From Sinorhizobium sp. 8-89 (lineage in GTDB: Bacteria; Pseudomonadota; Alphaproteobacteria; Rhizobiales; Rhizobiaceae), in the NCBI RefSeq assembly GCF_030124325.1, contig NZ_JASKLR010000002.1, positions 110,023 to 174,022 of the forward strand: DNA of 64,000 bases. Direction: 5' to 3'. The number at the start of each line of letters is the position of its first letter. The stretch's first letter is position 1. Below are positions 51,064 through 60,149 of the stretch, piece by piece. The notes below the pieces were generated by a model. The model saw nothing but the letters and a program-made list of their open reading frames with translations, did not search any database and had not been told where the DNA came from. The position numbers and the translations under genes were made by a program.

Positions 51064-51381
51064 AGGCTTTCATTGTCCAGCCCGAAGACATAGGGGACGT
51101 ACCTAAGACATAGGTGACGACCTCGTGCCAAGGCGCGCGGCTATCTCGGCGAGGTTCTGGCGGAAGGATGACGCAGGGACCGGCCCGGCGGCTGACGGGC
51201 CGTGCCGTCAATTGCCGCTTTCCTTGGAAAAGGACGCAAGAATGCTGACGCGCAAAATCCGACCATCGGAGTTGCTCGCGATCCGCAATCTCTATTGATC
51301 TAATTACGAGGAGTATGTGCTTCGAGCGCCCGGACCAGTCGCCTTCAACGGCAGGTGCCGGTTAGAGGAGGCCTCCTGCAA
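51064..51381. other. Gene-free stretch after tRNA-Ala
   Basis: 318 bases with no credible gene. It contains the direct repeat at 51085-51119 and an 18-codon frame at 51242 with an AAGGA site, too short to call. Low coding density right after a tRNA fits an old integration scar, but no integrase or second att site is seen. Confidence 0.4.
51085..51119. repeat. 15-base direct repeat, possible IS-end remnant
   Basis: AAGACATAGG(G/T)GACG occurs at 51085-51099 and 51105-51119, one mismatch, 20-bp period. From memory, similar AAGACATAGGTGAC strings occur at ends of some rhizobial insertion sequences; no transposase is near. Confidence 0.4.
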
Positions 51382-51492
51382 TTAGCGCGGCGGGACGATA
51401 CCCTGGTAATACTCCCCTTCGCCTCCGACGTGGACGGTCTTCGTGCACGCCGCGAGAGTCACGACTGCGAGCAACAACAGGATCTTGCGCAT
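51382..51492 (-). CDS. 36-residue lipoprotein, paralogue 1
   Basis: A very small gene: MRKILLLLAVVTLAACTKTV... with a signal peptide and lipobox LAAC, leaving a mature lipopeptide of about 20 residues that ends GEGEYYQGIVPPR. A GAGG site lies before the ATG. A second gene at 51776-51913 has the same layout and C-terminal motif, which argues that both are real. The product should be anchored in the inner or outer membrane. Function unknown. Confidence 0.6.
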   Translation of the reverse strand: MRKILLLLAVVTLAACTKTVHVGGEGEYYQGIVPPR

Positions 51493-51775
51493 AGGCCTCG
51501 TACCTTTGCTAACGGATTGACGATCATTGATATTCCGGCCTTGGCGCGGGATCAATTCCCTGCCGGTGACCACGAGCCATTCTTTCACATGCTCAGCGAC
51601 CGGCGCAGCCATAACGGTGGTGGGAGACGTATCGCTCCACCGTCTGCAGGCATCCTCTCGTGCGGCAGGAGTGAGCGTGCACGTCCATTCAATCGACGCA
51701 GCAAAGCGGCGCAGGAAGACCGCTCATGAGCCTTCCTGCGGCCACTCTACTTTCCCTAGGGTTCGGGAAATATTT

Positions 51776-51913
51776 CTAGAATGGAGTCGGCGGAACGATT
51801 CCCGGATAATAGTCCCCCTCCCCGCGTTCGTACCGGTCGATGGTGGTGGACCTTCCGGTTTGCGAGCACGCGCACAGTACAGAGAGCGCTAGCAATAACA
51901 CGATCACGCGCAT
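51776..51913 (-). CDS. 45-residue lipoprotein, paralogue 2
   Basis: MRVIVLLLALSVLCACSQTG... has a signal peptide and lipobox (LCAC), then a mature part ending GEGDYYPGIVPPTPF. The C-terminal motif GEG(E/D)YY(P/Q)GIVPP is shared with the gene at 51382-51492, while the middle (RSTTIDRYER) is different. GAAGGG precedes the ATG. It lies 283 bases from its paralogue on the same strand. The function is unknown; the pair may be shields, entericidin-like peptides or small envelope factors, but nothing supports one of these in particular. Confidence 0.6.
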   Translation of the reverse strand: MRVIVLLLALSVLCACSQTGRSTTIDRYERGEGDYYPGIVPPTPF

Positions 51914-52413
51914 TGACCCTTCGTCCTTTCCTGCTGAGTGACGTCCCCCGATGCTCTTGCATTTGCGCAGGATCTGGCGTCCCCCTTTTTTATTGCGACT
52001 GTGATTGTACTATGTTGCTCAACCGAAGGTATAGAAAAAGATTTGCTCCCGAACGAGGCAGCACATCGCAGCGGGCGGCCTGGATGTGGTCGCCTGCTTT
52101 CCCTCGGCCTCTTCCGCCTCCTTCTTTGAGCTGCTCTCGCCGTCGAGGAAGGACAGGGCCCAAGAGGTTAGGTGACACGAAGATGCCGTAGTGCGTGAGA
52201 CCGGGCAGGATCGCCAGCCGGTTCTTCGACATGTTCTCGCGCATGTGGCGTCACGTGATTTTTTCGCGAGCCGCGCCGAAAGCCGCAAACGTTACGATTT
52301 GCGTAAAATTCCCCCGCCCGATTTCACCGGCTCGCAAGCGAAATCTGGCACAGAAGAAGGATCGTTGAGGTCTGAAGGAAAGGGCGCATTGAGCGCTGGC
52401 GAGGCGGAACATC
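51914..52413. other. Gene-poor stretch, nothing recognised
   Basis: 500 bases without a credible gene on either strand. The few open frames lack ribosome sites and family resemblance. A T-rich patch with GATTTTTTCGCG (52257-52268) is present but no clear promoter or hairpin. Confidence 0.4.
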
Positions 52414-52791
52414 TTGACCCAGGTCGTTACCATCTCCGCGACAACGGCGGCCTACGCGGCGGAAGCCGTCAAGCCTTCCGCTCGCGTGCGCGGTGACGGC
52501 CCGACCGACGAGGTGATCACGTTGCTTTCGGCGCGTCGGCAGGAACAGAGCGCGCCGGAACTGGTCGCGAAGGTGAAGGGCGCCCTGCCTCTCGGCCTGA
52601 TGCTGATCAGCGCCGGCGGCCGACCGCCGCAGCAGACACAGGCCGAAGCGCTGCGCTGCTATCTCGAATACAGGCAGAGCGAAGAGCGCGACGGTAAACG
52701 GGGAAGCCGGCAGGACGAACCCGCCGGCGACGAAAAGGAAAGCGGCGATGAGATCGCCGCCATCCTCGATCAGTTCATTCAGCGCGCTTGA
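52414..52791 (+). CDS. Hypothetical 125-residue protein
   Basis: The frame starts at a TTG (52414) preceded by GAGGCGGA; there is no in-frame ATG upstream. The product has an alanine-rich N-terminal part and a very polar C-terminal region (SEERDGKRGSRQDEPAGDEKESGDE) that is likely disordered. It is convergent with the copper-protein gene (15-base gap). I do not recognise a family and coding status is moderately uncertain. Confidence 0.45.
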   Translation: MTQVVTISATTAAYAAEAVKPSARVRGDGPTDEVITLLSARRQEQSAPELVAKVKGALPLGLMLISAGGRPPQQTQAEALRCYLEYRQSEERDGKRGSRQDEPAGDEKESGDEIAAILDQFIQRA

Positions 52792-52806
52792 CGGTCGAGC
52801 CGGATC

Positions 52807-53775
52807 CTATTTGTGCTTGTGGCGGCCCGTGGCAGCGCCGACCGGCAGCACGTAGTCGACCTTGCCCGCCTTTTCGAAGGTGAGCGTCACCGGAACAGTG
52901 TCGCCCTCGGCAAACGGCTTCTTCACCTCCATGAACATCAGGTGCAGGCTGCCGCTTGTGAGTTCGACCGTCGCTCCGGCCGGAATGGCGATGCCGTCCT
53001 CGAGCTTGCGCATCTTCATGACCTCGTTTTCCATCGTCATTTCGTGCAGCTCGACCCGCCCCGCGGCCGGACTTTCGACCGCGACGAGCCGATCGTCGGA
53101 GCTGCCGGTGTTCTTGACGACAAGGCCGCCACCGCCGACCTTTGCGCCGGGCAGCATCGCCTTGACGGCGCCGCCGGAGATTTCGAGGTCACCGGACTCG
53201 ATCGGACCGCCGGCCATCTGATGCTTGCCATGCCCACCGTGGGCATGTTGGCCGCCTGCGAGCGTCACGGTTATGGTCGGCGCCGGGCTCTTGAGTTCAT
53301 GAGCGTTCTGACCTTCGGCCGCCACCTGATCCCAAACCACTTTGCCCTCGGTGCCGCAAAGCTGCGTTGTCGGAAAGGCGAGAACCGTCTCCTTGTCGAA
53401 GCCGGACAGTTTGCCCCGGACGGTGAAGGTGTCGTAGAACTCGTCGGGCAGATTGCCGCCCTTCCAACGAATTTCCACCGGTCCGGACGAAACCTCGGTT
53501 CCGTGATTGTCATAGGTCTTCTGGTAGTCGCCCTTGACGATTTCCAGTTCCCAGCCGGGCTTCGGTTGCGGTTTGGCGAAGACAAAGCCTTCCGGCAGCT
53601 TCACTTGCACTTCCGTCGTCGCCTTGCCGTCGCAGCCGTGCGGGACCTGGAGAACAGCCTTGAAGGTCGTTTCGACGGGCGCACGGTTGTTTTCGAAGGT
53701 AGCGTGCGCATGCGCCATGCCTGCGGCGGCAAGCGAGAGGCTGGCGGCAAGCAGGATGAATTTGGTCTTGGTCAT
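52807..53775 (-). CDS. Exported YcnI-PCuAC fusion, copper-binding protein
   Basis: A 322-residue periplasmic protein with two copper domains. After a signal peptide ending AHA, the mature protein starts HATFENN, the histidine-first YcnI (DUF1775) motif whose N-terminal His can bind Cu(II). A linker rich in His and Gly (GGQHAHGGHGKHQ, about residues 170-185) leads to a PCuAC (DUF461) domain with the ligand pattern HEMTMENEVMKMR...HLMFM for Cu(I). The C-terminus ends GRHKHK. It probably delivers copper to cytochrome oxidase or buffers it. The gene upstream is a likely partner. Confidence 0.85.
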   Translation of the reverse strand: MTKTKFILLAASLSLAAAGMAHAHATFENNRAPVETTFKAVLQVPHGCDGKATTEVQVKLPEGFVFAKPQPKPGWELEIVKGDYQKTYDNHGTEVSSGPVEIRWKGGNLPDEFYDTFTVRGKLSGFDKETVLAFPTTQLCGTEGKVVWDQVAAEGQNAHELKSPAPTITVTLAGGQHAHGGHGKHQMAGGPIESGDLEISGGAVKAMLPGAKVGGGGLVVKNTGSSDDRLVAVESPAAGRVELHEMTMENEVMKMRKLEDGIAIPAGATVELTSGSLHLMFMEVKKPFAEGDTVPVTLTFEKAGKVDYVLPVGAATGRHKHK

Positions 53776-53860
53776 GTCGTAATCTCCAAACCACGCGGCC
53801 TCTAACCTCGGGCCTTCGTGGTCAATGCCGCCTCGGCGGCCGAATGAAAAATGGAATGCG

Positions 53861-54268
53861 TCAGGAGAAGGTTACGACGGATGTTGGGGGCCCGCGTGAC
53901 GGCGGCAGCAGCCGCAGGGGAGTAAGCGCCACTTCGGCCTTGCGGATAGGCGCCTTGGCAAACCAGTTGCCGTTTTCGGCGGGCGCGCCTTGTTCGGGCG
54001 GCGCCGGCAACAGCACCGATCCGGCCAGCCTGCAGGCTTCGCAAATGGGCGCGATCCCGGACGAGCTGTCCTGTCCGGTATCATGATCGACGCCTTCCGC
54101 GCCGAAGCAGATATCCGCGAATGTGCCGTCGGGCAGCAGATAGTCGACGGCAACCGCCGGGTTTGGTGCTTTGGAGAGAGCCGGCTTGTGGGCGAAAGAC
54201 AGGAAAACGAGCGCAAAGGCGGCGAGCACCCGCACCGCAATCCGCCATTTATCCACGCGCCTTGCCAT
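53861..54268 (-). CDS. DUF2946-like small exported/membrane protein
   Basis: A 135-residue protein with an N-terminal hydrophobic segment (IAVRVLAAFALVFLSFA) and a C-x2-C motif in ICEACRLAGS, which with the general layout recalls DUF2946-like proteins that accompany copper genes. The C-terminal region is proline-rich. It lies 85 bases before the YcnI-PCuAC gene on the same strand, so both are probably one copper operon. The start at MARRVDKW is chosen; an upstream frame to 54307 also exists. Confidence 0.6.
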   Translation of the reverse strand: MARRVDKWRIAVRVLAAFALVFLSFAHKPALSKAPNPAVAVDYLLPDGTFADICFGAEGVDHDTGQDSSSGIAPICEACRLAGSVLLPAPPEQGAPAENGNWFAKAPIRKAEVALTPLRLLPPSRGPPTSVVTFS

Positions 54269-54424
54269 AGTCCCCTCTTGGTTACCCCCAACCGGGAGGA
54301 ATTGCAAAGGCCGAATTGCCGCAGGTCGCTATCGCCAATGATGAAGCCACGGCGACAAAAATGTGTTTGGTCGCGACATAGGCTCTTGCCAAAATCCGGG
54401 CTTCGCCGTTATCTGGGAACGATC

Positions 54425-54578
54425 TTGTTGGGAGAAGCCGGTTTAGTCCGGTGCCGAAGGAGCAACCGCCCCGGAAACTCTCAGGCCAAAGGACCAGCAA
54501 GGTGCCGGTAGGACTCTGGAGAGAAGCGTTTACGCTCGCCGAAGGGATAACAATCTCAGGCAAAGGGACAGAGGGGGC
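54425..54578 (+). promoter_or_regulatory. Tandem glycine riboswitch
   Basis: Two aptamers in series. Aptamer 1 (about 54425-54508) and aptamer 2 (about 54511-54578) each begin GGGAGA/GGAGAG, contain GCCGAAGG and have the conserved ACTCTCAGG.CAAAGGACC-like or ATCTCAGGCAAAGGGAC block. Such riboswitches turn on gcv genes when glycine is high. The 69-base stretch to gcvT contains a GCCGG/CCGGC stem and could form the expression platform over the ribosome site. Confidence 0.93.
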
Positions 54579-54647
54579 TCAAAATTGTCGGCGTTCGACG
54601 CCGGTAGTGTGAGCCGGCGCGAGATGCGCCAGACCTGGAGGCCGGAT

Positions 54648-55787
54648 TTGGAAGAGATCTCCCATTTGAAGCACACGCCGCTGCACGCGTTGCACCTTTC
54701 GCTCGGTGCGCGCATGGTGCCCTTTGCCGGCTACGACATGCCGGTGCAATATCTGGAAGGCGTGCTCAAGGAACACCTGCACACCCGTGCGGCAGCGGGC
54801 CTCTTCGATGTGTCGCACATGGGCCAGATCATCGTGCGGCCGAAATCCGGCCGTATCGAGGACGCGGCGCTGGCGCTCGAAAAACTGGTGCCAGTCGATG
54901 TCCTCGGCCTGGCAGAGGGCCGCCAACGCTATGGCCTTTTCACAAACAATGAAGGCGGCATTCTCGATGATCTGATGATAACCAATCGCGGCGACCATCT
55001 CTTTCTCATTGTCAACGCCGCCTGCAAGGATGCGGATTTCGACCATCTGAAGAAGGGGCTCGGCGATACCTGCGACGTCACAATGCTCGATGATCGCGCG
55101 CTTGTAGCACTGCAGGGGCCGCGCGCGGAAGCCGTGCTCTGCGAGCTCTGGGCCGATGTCGCCGCCATGCGTTTCATGGACGTGGCGGAAGCCGATCTAC
55201 ACGACGTGGCCTGCATCATCTCCCGCTCCGGCTACACCGGCGAGGACGGTTTTGAAATCTCCATTCCCGTCGACTCGGCCGTCGATGTGACGCAGCGACT
55301 GCTCGAACATCCGGACGTCATGCCGATCGGCCTCGGTGCCCGCGATTCGCTTCGCCTCGAGGCGGGCCTTTGCCTTTACGGCAACGACATCGACACTGGC
55401 ACGACGCCGGTGGAGGCGGCGCTCGAATGGGCGATTCAGAAGAGCCGCCGCGCGGGCGGTGATCGCGCCGGTGGTTTCCCCGGCGCTGAGCGCATCCTAG
55501 CTGAATTTGCCAACGGAGCCAAGCGCCGCCGCGTCGGGTTGAAGCCCGAAGGTCGCGCACCCGTTCGCGGCGGGGCCAAGGTTTTTGCGGATGCCGAGGG
55601 CAATATGACGGTGGGTACCGTCACCTCCGGCGGGTTCGGCCCCAGCGTCGATGGCCCAATTGCGATGGGTTACGTCGATGCGGCCCACGCCGGCAACGGC
55701 ACGAAACTATTTGCGGAGGTGCGGGGCAAATATCTGCCGCTTGCCGTCGCCGCCCTGCCCTTTGTCAAACAAACCTACAAACGCTGA
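54648..55787 (+). CDS. gcvT: Glycine cleavage system aminomethyltransferase (T protein)
   Basis: A 379-residue enzyme that transfers the aminomethyl carbon to tetrahydrofolate and releases ammonia. The N-terminus ([27 protein letters not shown]) and [16 protein letters not shown] are typical, as is the C-terminal [18 protein letters not shown] prefer the TTG at 54648, 6 bases after GGAGG, because it gives the normal N-terminus; a TTG at 54585 after GAGGGGG would add 21 residues. It is controlled by the tandem glycine riboswitch upstream and starts the gcvTHP operon. Confidence 0.92.
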   Translation: MEEISHLKHTPLHALHLSLGARMVPFAGYDMPVQYLEGVLKEHLHTRAAAGLFDVSHMGQIIVRPKSGRIEDAALALEKLVPVDVLGLAEGRQRYGLFTNNEGGILDDLMITNRGDHLFLIVNAACKDADFDHLKKGLGDTCDVTMLDDRALVALQGPRAEAVLCELWADVAAMRFMDVAEADLHDVACIISRSGYTGEDGFEISIPVDSAVDVTQRLLEHPDVMPIGLGARDSLRLEAGLCLYGNDIDTGTTPVEAALEWAIQKSRRAGGDRAGGFPGAERILAEFANGAKRRRVGLKPEGRAPVRGGAKVFADAEGNMTVGTVTSGGFGPSVDGPIAMGYVDAAHAGNGTKLFAEVRGKYLPLAVAALPFVKQTYKR

Positions 55788-55803
55788 TCAGGAGAGCGCG
55801 CTA

Positions 55804-56166
55804 ATGCTGAAATTTACGGAAGAACACGAATGGCTGAAGATCGAAGGTGACGTCGCGACCGTCGGCATCACCGAGCATGCCGCCGGTCAGCTCGGCGATC
55901 TCGTCTTCGTGGAACTGCCGGAAGCGGGCGCCTCCTTCGCCAAAGGCGATTCGGCTGCGACGGTCGAATCCGTGAAGGCGGCCTCCGACGTTTATTGTCC
56001 GCTCGACGGGGAGATCATCGAGGTCAACCAGGCGATCGTCGACGACCCGTCGCTCGTCAATAGCGATCCGCAGGGTGCGGCGTGGTTCTTCAAGCTGAAA
56101 CTCGCCGATCCGAGTGCGGCCAACGCCCTTCTCGATGAAGCGGCCTACAAGGAGCTCGTCGCCTGA
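55804..56166 (+). CDS. gcvH: Glycine cleavage system H protein
   Basis: A 120-residue lipoyl carrier protein that shuttles the aminomethyl group between P, T and L proteins. The lipoylation lysine is K58 in [13 protein letters not shown]. The rest ([39 protein letters not shown]) is standard. AGGAG lies 8 bases before the ATG. Its stop overlaps the gcvP start by one base. Confidence 0.97.
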   Translation: MLKFTEEHEWLKIEGDVATVGITEHAAGQLGDLVFVELPEAGASFAKGDSAATVESVKAASDVYCPLDGEIIEVNQAIVDDPSLVNSDPQGAAWFFKLKLADPSAANALLDEAAYKELVA

Positions 56167-59030
56167 TGAGCATGCCGAAAGACTTCACCTTTACCGACTA
56201 CAAGCCTTACGATTTCGCCAATCGGCGTCACATCGGCCCCTCGCCCGCGGAAATGGAAGAGATGCTGAAGGTCGTCGGCTATCCGAGCCTTGACGCCCTC
56301 ATCGACGATACGGTTCCCCCGGCGATCCGGCAAAAGACGCCGCTCGTCTGGGGCACGCCGATGACCGAACGCGAGGCGCTCGACAAGCTGCGCGAAACGG
56401 CGAACCGCAACCAGAAACTGGTCTCGCTGATCGGCCAGGGCTATTACGGCACGATTACGCCGCCGGTCATCCAGCGCAACATTTTGGAAAACCCGGCCTG
56501 GTACACGGCCTATACGCCTTATCAGCCCGAGATCAGCCAAGGCCGGCTCGAGGCCCTGCTCAACTATCAGACGATGGTCTGCGATCTGACGGGCCTCGAT
56601 GTCGCGAACGCTTCGCTGCTCGACGAGGCGACGGCCGCCGCCGAAGCCATGGCGATGGCCGAGCGCGTCGCGAAGTCCAAGGCAAAAACTTTTTTCGTCG
56701 ACGAGAATTGCCATCCCCAGACGATCGCCCTTCTGAAGACCCGCGCCGCACCGCTCGGCTGGCAAGTGGTCGTAGGCGACCCCTTCGCAGATCTCGATGT
56801 TGCCAATGTCTTTGGCGCGATCTTCCAGTATCCGGGCACCTACGGTCACGTCCGCGATTTCACGGCGCTGATCTCCAAGCTGCACGAGCAAGGCGCGATC
56901 GCAGCTGTTGCCGCCGATCCGTTGGCGCTGGCGTTGCTAAAGTCCCCCGGCGAAATGGGCGCCGATATCGCTGTCGGCTCGACGCAGCGTTTCGGCGTCC
57001 CTGTCGGCTATGGCGGTCCGCACGCGGCCTATATGGCCGTCAAGGACGCCTACAAGCGTTCTATGCCCGGCCGCCTCGTTGGCGTTTCGATCGATTCGCG
57101 CGGCAACCGCGCCTACCGTCTGTCGCTGCAGACGCGCGAACAGCACATTCGCCGCGAAAAGGCGACGTCCAACATTTGCACGGCGCAGGTACTGCTTGCG
57201 GTGATGGCGTCGATGTATGCCGTCTTCCACGGCCCGAAGGGCATCAAGGCGATTGCGCAGAGCGTCCACCAGAAGACGGTGCGTCTCGCGATGGGACTGG
57301 AAAAGCTTGGCTACACCGTCGAGCCGGATGTCTTCTTCGACACGATCACCGTCGAGGTCGGAAAGCTGCAGGGCATCATCCTGAAGACGGCGGTCGCCGA
57401 GGAAGTGAACCTTCGCAAGATTGGCAACACGAAGATCGGGATAAGCCTCGACGAACGCTCGCGGCCCGTGACGCTTGAGGCCGTCTGGCGTGCCTTCGGC
57501 GGCGATTTCAAGGTGGAAGAGTTCGAGCCGGGCTATCGCCTGCCGCAGCCGCTGCTGCGCACCAGCGAGTATCTCACCCATCCGATCTTCCACATGAACC
57601 GCGCCGAAAGCGAGATGACGCGCTACATCCGCCGCCTCGCGGACCGGGACCTCGCGCTCGACCGGGCGATGATCCCGCTCGGCTCCTGCACGATGAAGCT
57701 CAACGCCACGGCTGAGATGCTGCCGATCAGTTGGCCGGAGTTTTCCGAAATTCATCCCTTCGCTCCGGCGGACCAGGCGCTCGGCTATCGCCACATGATC
57801 GAGGATCTGTCGCAAAAGCTTTGCGCCGTCACCGGATATGACGCGATTTCGATGCAGCCGAATTCGGGAGCGCAAGGTGAATATGCCGGCCTTTTGACGA
57901 TCCGCGCCTATCATATCGCCAACGGCAACGGCCATCGCGACGTCTGCCTCATCCCGACCTCGGCGCACGGCACCAATCCTGCGTCCGCGCAGATGGCCGG
58001 CATGAAGGTGGTGGTCGTCAAGGTTAGCGACATCGGCGAAATCGACATGGACGATTTCCGCGCCAAAGCCGAGCAATATGCGGACAATCTCTCCTGCTGC
58101 ATGATCACGTACCCGTCCACGCATGGCGTGTTCGAGGAGAACGTCCGCGAGGTCTGCGAGATCGTTCACAAGCATGGCGGCCAAGTCTATATGGACGGCG
58201 CCAACATGAATGCCATGGTCGGTCTTGCCCGGCCGGGCGACATCGGCTCGGACGTCAGCCACCTGAATCTGCACAAGACCTTCTGCATTCCGCACGGGGG
58301 CGGCGGCCCGGGCATGGGGCCGATCGGGGTAAAGGCGCATCTCGCTCCCTTCCTCCCCGGTCATCCGGAAACGGACGGGCATGAGGGGGCAGTATCGGCG
58401 GCTCCTTTCGGTTCGGCCTCGATCCTGCCGATCTCCTGGAGCTACTGCCTGATGATGGGTGGCGAAGGCCTGACCCAAGCGACCAAGGTGGCGATTCTTA
58501 ACGCCAACTACATCGCCGCGCGACTGAAGGGTGCTTACGATGTGCTCTACAAGTCGGCAAAGGGTCGCGTTGCGCATGAATGCATCATCGACACGCGTCC
58601 GCTCGCCGACAGCGCGGGCGTTACGGTCGACGACGTCGCCAAGCGATTGATCGACTGCGGCTTCCACGCGCCGACCATGAGCTGGCCGGTCGCCGGCACG
58701 CTGATGATCGAGCCGACAGAGTCGGAAACCAAAGCGGAACTCGACCGCTTCTGCGATGCGATGCTGGCGATCCGCGAGGAAGCCCGCGCCATCGAGGAAG
58801 GCCGGATGGACAAAGTCAACAATCCGCTGAAGAACGCGCCTCACACGGTCGAAGACCTCGTCGGCGATTGGGACAGACCCTATTCTCGCGAACAGGCCTG
58901 CTTCCCGCCGGGCGCCTTCCGGGTCGACAAGTACTGGTCGCCGGTCAACCGCGTCGACAACGTTTATGGCGACCGCCACCTCGTCTGCACCTGCCCGCCG
59001 ATCGAGAGCTACGCCGAAGCGGCGGAATGA
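56166..59030 (+). CDS. gcvP: Glycine dehydrogenase (decarboxylating), P protein
   Basis: A 954-residue single-chain P protein of normal length, which decarboxylates glycine with PLP and passes the aminomethyl group to GcvH. The two homologous halves are fused as in E. coli. The N-terminal half starts [17 protein letters not shown]-like text; the PLP lysine lies in [27 protein letters not shown] in the second half. It overlaps gcvH by one base, so the two are translationally coupled. The L protein is not encoded here. Confidence 0.97.
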   Translation: MSMPKDFTFTDYKPYDFANRRHIGPSPAEMEEMLKVVGYPSLDALIDDTVPPAIRQKTPLVWGTPMTEREALDKLRETANRNQKLVSLIGQGYYGTITPPVIQRNILENPAWYTAYTPYQPEISQGRLEALLNYQTMVCDLTGLDVANASLLDEATAAAEAMAMAERVAKSKAKTFFVDENCHPQTIALLKTRAAPLGWQVVVGDPFADLDVANVFGAIFQYPGTYGHVRDFTALISKLHEQGAIAAVAADPLALALLKSPGEMGADIAVGSTQRFGVPVGYGGPHAAYMAVKDAYKRSMPGRLVGVSIDSRGNRAYRLSLQTREQHIRREKATSNICTAQVLLAVMASMYAVFHGPKGIKAIAQSVHQKTVRLAMGLEKLGYTVEPDVFFDTITVEVGKLQGIILKTAVAEEVNLRKIGNTKIGISLDERSRPVTLEAVWRAFGGDFKVEEFEPGYRLPQPLLRTSEYLTHPIFHMNRAESEMTRYIRRLADRDLALDRAMIPLGSCTMKLNATAEMLPISWPEFSEIHPFAPADQALGYRHMIEDLSQKLCAVTGYDAISMQPNSGAQGEYAGLLTIRAYHIANGNGHRDVCLIPTSAHGTNPASAQMAGMKVVVVKVSDIGEIDMDDFRAKAEQYADNLSCCMITYPSTHGVFEENVREVCEIVHKHGGQVYMDGANMNAMVGLARPGDIGSDVSHLNLHKTFCIPHGGGGPGMGPIGVKAHLAPFLPGHPETDGHEGAVSAAPFGSASILPISWSYCLMMGGEGLTQATKVAILNANYIAARLKGAYDVLYKSAKGRVAHECIIDTRPLADSAGVTVDDVAKRLIDCGFHAPTMSWPVAGTLMIEPTESETKAELDRFCDAMLAIREEARAIEEGRMDKVNNPLKNAPHTVEDLVGDWDRPYSREQACFPPGAFRVDKYWSPVNRVDNVYGDRHLVCTCPPIESYAEAAE

Positions 59031-59112
59031 AATGACGCGGCGGAGTGTGCCTTCGCACACCCCGCCCTTCAGAGACGAAGTTATCGAGCAAGGACGGCTT
59101 CGAACAGCAACG

Positions 59113-59142
59113 AAAAAGCCCGGCAAGAAGCCGGGCTTTCAA
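59113..59142. terminator. Bidirectional terminator between gcvP and sufA
   Basis: A 9-bp stem AAAGCCCGG (59115-59123) with CCGGGCTTT (59131-59139), A-run before and T-run after. A second hairpin GTGTGC-CTTC-GCACAC (59045-59060) precedes it, just after the gcvP stop. Confidence 0.8.
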
Positions 59143-59162
59143 TCCACCGGTTACGTGAACTC

Positions 59163-59555
59163 TCAGTTCGCGCGAACCACGGCATCGCCCTTGGCCGCAA
59201 GCACCGCCAGATCCGCCGGCTTCAGTTCGACGGACTCGCCGCAGCCGCAGGCGGACGTCTGGTTCGGGTTGTTGAAGGTGAAACCGGAGCGCAACGGCGT
59301 CACTTCGAAATCCATCTGAGTGCCGAGCAGGTAAAGCACGGCCTCGGGCGCGACCCAGACCTTCGCATCCAGATGTTCGACCAAGTCGTCCTTGCTGTTT
59401 GGCTCGGTCACGAGATCGACGGCATATTCCATGCCGGCGCAACCGCCCTTCTTGATGCTGACGCGGATGCCCTTGGCATCGCCTCCAGCATTCTCAACGA
59501 TCGACCGCACGCGGCCCGCGGCGGCATCGGTCAAGCTCATTATGGCAAAGCCCAT
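59163..59555 (-). CDS. sufA: A-type iron-sulfur carrier (SufA/HesB family)
   Basis: A 130-residue scaffold/carrier for iron-sulfur clusters. The three conserved cysteines are present: GGCAGMEY and the C-terminal SACGCGES. The ATG at 59555 follows AAGGAG at a proper distance; the GTG at 59573 overlaps that site. It closes the suf operon, 91 bases after sufT. Confidence 0.93.
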   Translation of the reverse strand: MGFAIMSLTDAAAGRVRSIVENAGGDAKGIRVSIKKGGCAGMEYAVDLVTEPNSKDDLVEHLDAKVWVAPEAVLYLLGTQMDFEVTPLRSGFTFNNPNQTSACGCGESVELKPADLAVLAAKGDAVVRAN

Positions 59556-59646
59556 CGGCTTCTTCTCCTTCACGTCGCCGGGGTAAAGGCCCGGCGCCTT
59601 CCAGAATCTAATGTAATGCCCGCGTCTTAACGGATCAATATGAGGC

Positions 59647-60027
59647 TCAGTACCAGCCGAGCGCGACCTGCGCCTCTTCCGACATGCGGTCCGGCGTCCA
59701 TGGCGGATCGAACGTCATAGTCACTTCGACGCCTGAGACACCCTCGACAGCGCCGACAGCGTTCTCGACCCAACCCGGCATTTCTCCGGCAACGGGGCAA
59801 CCGGGCGCCGTCAGCGTCATCTCGATTTTCACCATCCGGTCGTCTTCGATGTCGATCTTGTAGATGAGTCCGAGTTCGAAGATGTCGGCCGGGATTTCCG
59901 GATCGTAGACCGTCTTCAAAGCGGCGATGATGTCATCGCTGAGGCGCGCCAGTTCTTCGGCGGGCATGGCCGAATGCACGATGCCCTCGCGGACATCGAT
60001 CTTTTCTTCCGTTGCGTCCAGGCTCAT
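59647..60027 (-). CDS. sufT: SUF-associated DUF59 (MIP18) protein SufT
   Basis: A 126-residue protein whose core (IIAALKTVYDPEIPADIFELGLIYKIDI...KIEMTLTAPGCPVAGEMPGWVENAV) is the DUF59/MIP18 domain with the conserved cysteine in APGCP. SufT-type proteins help iron-sulfur cluster maturation. Its place between sufS and sufA supports this. A family B palindromic repeat lies in the 120-base gap to sufS. Confidence 0.9.
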   Translation of the reverse strand: MSLDATEEKIDVREGIVHSAMPAEELARLSDDIIAALKTVYDPEIPADIFELGLIYKIDIEDDRMVKIEMTLTAPGCPVAGEMPGWVENAVGAVEGVSGVEVTMTFDPPWTPDRMSEEAQVALGWY

Positions 60028-60080
60028 ATCGGCCTCCTTAGATCACCACGATTTTGGATCGATTTGACCGAAAATCATGA

Positions 60081-60149
60081 ACGATCGATTTTAACAAGTC
60101 AGAGCGGGATGCGGGCGGAAAACCGCACATATTTTCCGCGTCCCGCCCT
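60081..60149. repeat. Palindromic intergenic repeat, family B, copy 2 (inside suf operon)
   Basis: Shares ATCGATTTT and AGAGCGGGATGCGGGCGGA with the copy at 12231-12302. The arms AGAGCGGGA.GCGG and CCGC.TCCCGCCCT pair. Its end overlaps the sufS stop codon (60148-60150). Confidence 0.7.

Noticed and set aside
51242-51298. 18-codon frame (MLTRKIRPSE...) with an AAGGA site after tRNA-Ala
   Set aside because: Too short to support without conservation or expression data.
52019-52288. Minus-strand frame of 89 codons in the gap before the hypothetical gene
   Set aside because: No ribosome site, biased composition, overlaps another equally poor frame in a different phase.
56937-59126. 729-codon minus-strand frame over gcvP
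   Set aside because: Antisense of gcvP; His/Arg/Asp-rich, no motif.
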